Source of the DNA: Thalassolituus sp. UBA674
GTDB lineage: Bacteria; Pseudomonadota; Gammaproteobacteria; Pseudomonadales; Oceanobacteraceae
DNA length: 44,043 nucleotides
Assembly (NCBI GenBank): GCA_002298335.1
Contig: DBNK01000026.1
Location: forward strand, 1-44,043
Direction of reading: 5' to 3'
Positions within the stretch are counted from its first letter, which is position 1. Every line of letters starts with the position of its first letter. The notes beneath the pieces are model-generated. The model was given only the letters and a program-made list of their open reading frames with translations. It was not told where the DNA came from and ran no database searches. The translations under genes were made by a program, and so were the position numbers. Shown here one piece after another: positions 42,274-44,043 of this stretch.

Positions 42274-43182
42274 ATGCCCACCGGAGTAACCCTAAAAAGC
42301 GACCGTCCGACATCCGCCCTGATCGTTGAAGGGGGTGCCATGCGCGGCATCTTCAGCTCAGGGGTACTGGATGAATTCATCCAGCAGGACTTCTACCCCT
42401 TCGACCTCTACTTTGGCATTTCGGCCGGATCATCCAATGTCGCCGGCTACCTTGGCGGCAAATACGGCCGCAGTTACCGGGTCATCACTGAATACTGCCT
42501 GCGTCCTGAATTCAAAAGCCTGCGGCGCTTTTTTACCGGCGGCAATCTGATCGACATCGACTGGTTGTGGGATATCACCGAACAGGATCTGGATATCGGC
42601 AAAGACCGTATCGACCAGTTCAAAGGCCGCTTTTTTATTGTCGCCACCGATGCCGCAACCGCCGAAGCCGAATACATAGTGCCGGAAAAAGACGAACTGT
42701 TTCAGGCGATGAAATGCTCATCAGCCATGCCCGTGGTATACCGCAACCGGGTGATGTTCCGGGGACGCGAATGGCTGGATGGTGGCGTCGCCGACTCACT
42801 GCCAGTGAAAGAAGCCTACCGCCGTGGCGCCCGCCAGATACTGGTGGTGCGCTCCAATGTTTCTTCGTACCGCAAGCAGGCGTACCGTATCCGCCGCCTG
42901 TTTCCCATCATCATGAAACGCTACCCGGCAGCCGCCAAACGATTGCAGCAGCGCCATACGGAATACAACGAAACACTGGATTTTATCCGCAACCCGCCGC
43001 CGGACTGTGAGATTGTGGAAATCTGTCCGCCGGATGGATTCCTTGCCGACCAGTTCACGATGGATGCCAGTATTCTGCATGATGCGTATCAGATGGGCGT
43101 GGAAGCCGGGCGCGGGTATATCCATATGTTTAACCGCCGGGATCTGGGGACGAAGGTGGAAGAGCCGCAGATGTCGGCGTGA
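42274..43182 (+). CDS. Patatin-like phospholipase (YjjU-like)
   Basis: This 302-residue lipid acyl hydrolase has the oxyanion loop EGGAMRGIF, the nucleophile Ser50 in GISAGS and the catalytic Asp in LDGGVADSLP. It resembles the YjjU branch of patatins, cytoplasmic proteins of unknown substrate. GGGAGGTGA precedes the ATG. No signal peptide or secretion tail is visible. The repeat array begins about 50 bases after its stop. Confidence 0.92.
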   Translation: MPTGVTLKSDRPTSALIVEGGAMRGIFSSGVLDEFIQQDFYPFDLYFGISAGSSNVAGYLGGKYGRSYRVITEYCLRPEFKSLRRFFTGGNLIDIDWLWDITEQDLDIGKDRIDQFKGRFFIVATDAATAEAEYIVPEKDELFQAMKCSSAMPVVYRNRVMFRGREWLDGGVADSLPVKEAYRRGARQILVVRSNVSSYRKQAYRIRRLFPIIMKRYPAAAKRLQQRHTEYNETLDFIRNPPPDCEIVEICPPDGFLADQFTMDASILHDAYQMGVEAGRGYIHMFNRRDLGTKVEEPQMSA

Positions 43183-43230
43183 TGTTGTGTTCGTAAACAC
43201 AGCCGTTCCATTCCGGCTTATTTAATTTTT

Positions 43231-43320
43231 AAGCTTTTGGGAGAACGGCATGGGACCCAAAGTCCCGACTGGTTCAGTCGACGATTCTCTCAAGTTCTTC
43301 ATACCTCCCGGGAGGAGGTC
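43231..43320 (+). repeat. Diverged first unit of the repeat array
   Basis: TTTTGGGAGAACGGCATGGG and the hairpin GGGAC-CCAAA-GTCCC reproduce the start of the later units with several changes, but the body is short (about 85 bases) and unlike types A, B or C. It probably marks a decayed or truncated unit at the left edge of the array. Confidence 0.6.
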
Positions 43321-43594
43321 ATAGAGACGCCTGATCACATGTGGCGCAGGCCTTTTCATCGGGCCTATTTTCACATTTTCTCTTTATGAATCGTCATCCC
43401 GCGGCCCAGACCGCGGGATCCAGAAACGGTTTTAACTTGCGCTCCTGGGAGGACGGCATAGTGACGCTTGATCACATGTGGCGCAGGCCTTTTCATCGGA
43501 CCTGTTTTCAGATTTTCTCTTTATCAATCGTCATCCCGCGGCTCAGACCGCGGGATCCAGAAACGGTTTTAACTTGCGCTCCTGGGAGGACGGC
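43321..43594 (+). repeat. Two tandem 137-bp type A units
   Basis: The units start at 43321 and 43458 and are exactly 137 bases each, with a handful of substitutions. Each contains GATCACATGTGGCGCAGGCC, a 9-bp hairpin ATCCCGCGG-N6-CCGCGGGAT (43396-43419 and 43533-43556), and ends in GCTCCTGGGAGGACGGC, the junction common to all unit types. In the hairpin loops a single C/T change occurs outside the stem. Frames translated across these units are repeats, not genes. Confidence 0.93.
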
Positions 43595-43873
43595 ATGGGG
43601 ACGCCTGGTCCCGACCGGCGCTGCCCCCTCACCTGAGGTTTTATTTTAAAACTCTCGCTCTGTTAATCGTTATTATATGGAATCGACTGCAGGATTTATA
43701 AAACCCTAAGTCTTTACGCTCTTGGGAGGACGGCATGGGGACGCCTGGTCCCGACCGGCGCTGCCCCCTCACCTGAGGTTTTATTTTAAAACTCTCGCTC
43801 TGTTAATCGCTATTATATGGAATCACTGCAGGATTTATAAAACCCTAAGTCTTTACGCTCTTGGGAGGACGGC
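43595..43873 (+). repeat. Two tandem type B units of 140 and 139 bp
   Basis: The units start at 43595 and 43735 and are nearly identical; the second lacks one base near 43825. Each opens with ATGGGGACGCCTGGTCCCGA (hairpin GGGAC-GCCTG-GTCCC), then has hairpins CCTCA-CC-TGAGG and GTTTTA-TTT-TAAAAC, and ends in GCTCTTGGGAGGACGGC. The body differs completely from type A although both ends match. Confidence 0.93.
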
Positions 43874-44043
43874 ATCCTCCCGGCGCGGGCCCTCCCACCT
43901 GCTTCGCGCTGTATTGCTCACTGTTTCACGTCTTTCTGCAAACTCTCAACGACAACGGTTCGATTCGGCGTCCTGCCTCAGCGAACCTGCCAGAACATCC
44001 TTGTTCTGGCTGTCTGTTCGTTTTTGAAAGTCGTGGCTCGCAA
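43854..44043 (+). repeat. Dispersed structured repeat, copy 2 (type C), reaching the window end
   Basis: This begins with the common junction and the hairpin GGGAGGA-CGGCA-TCCTCCC (43863-43881). It carries CCCACCTGCTTCGCGCTGT and the stem GGTTCG/CGAACC (43957-43987) around loop ATTCGGCGTCCTGCCTCAG. A second hairpin CCAGAAC-ATCCTT-GTTCTGG follows, ending in GTCGTGGCTCGCAA at the last base. It is the counterpart of the two copies at 8.0-8.5 kb; the element may continue beyond the window. Confidence 0.88.

Noticed and set aside
43341..43649. 102-codon open frame across the repeat array
   Set aside because: It is the translation of two tandem non-coding units plus the start of a third; no ribosome-binding site or protein character.
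43321..44043. CRISPR array
   Set aside because: Units of 137-140 bp are near-identical over their whole length; there are no short repeats alternating with unique spacers and no cas genes.
43231..44043. Integron cassette array with attC sites
   Set aside because: The shared junctions do not show the RYYYAAC/GTTRRRY core pair, the units hold no genes and no integrase is in the window. The single-strand-folding idea is kept as one hypothesis only.

Overview
This window looks like ordinary chromosome of a marine-type gammaproteobacterium. An Oceanospirillales-like relative (Thalassolituus/Oceanobacter group) is my inference from the gene repertoire. The evidence is the second-type EF-G gene, the rpsF-rpsR-rplI-dnaB block without priB, the zur/znu locus, Cpx-like signalling, a TatT-type TRAP transporter and an ExeM-type secreted nuclease. 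No rRNA, tRNA, prophage, transposase or CRISPR array was seen.

Layout. 1-2450: fusA2 and its terminator. 2525-7961: a six-gene plus-strand operon (DUF4331 exported protein, small lipoprotein, exported repeat-type protein with a probable CTG start, HupE/UreJ membrane protein, ECF sigma factor, RskA-like anti-sigma factor). It is probably a self-regulated envelope/metal module. 7962-9133: two inverted copies of a structured repeat and an orphan lipoprotein gene of different composition. 9174-12837: tatT-dctP-dctQ-dctM TRAP transporter (minus strand). 13047-16802: giant PilZ-DUF1631-GGDEF-EAL protein with degenerate catalytic motifs. 16983-19142: yceI and cytochrome b561, divergent from a LysR regulator with dyads between. 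19157-19723: unrecognised protein. 19986-23497: SCO1-like protein and the zinc-uptake locus znuB-znuC-zur / znuA around a candidate Zur box. 23601-27586: glmU, a CpxR/CpxA-like pair with a candidate CpxR box, and a small exported Gln/Arg-rich protein. 27688-32655: nitronate monooxygenase, inositol monophosphatase and a large secreted nuclease. 32694-34520: DUF2878 protein, a two-gene Cys-containing operon behind a good Fur box, and a small membrane protein. 34924-37775: rpsF-rpsR-rplI with a promoter and structured leader, then dnaB. 37822-41002: two GNAT-like proteins and a minus-strand operon of a triple-DnaT-domain protein, a lambda-P-like helicase-loader protein and a CPXCG protein. 41003-43182: alr and a patatin phospholipase. 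43231-44043: a modular tandem array of the same repeat family seen at 8.0-8.5 kb.

Most interesting points: (1) a dispersed ~200-bp structured repeat whose hairpin stem covaries in three copies while its 19-nt loop stays almost invariant; it sits sense-oriented just downstream of three different genes and is built into a modular tandem array; (2) a chromosomal DnaT-like protein with three tandem DnaT DNA-binding domains, overlapping a lambda-P-like gene, near dnaB and in a locus lacking priB; (3) the DUF4331/HupE/ECF operon; (4) a Fur-box-controlled pair of unknown Cys-containing proteins. All functional calls are read from sequence and memory of families; no database search was run.
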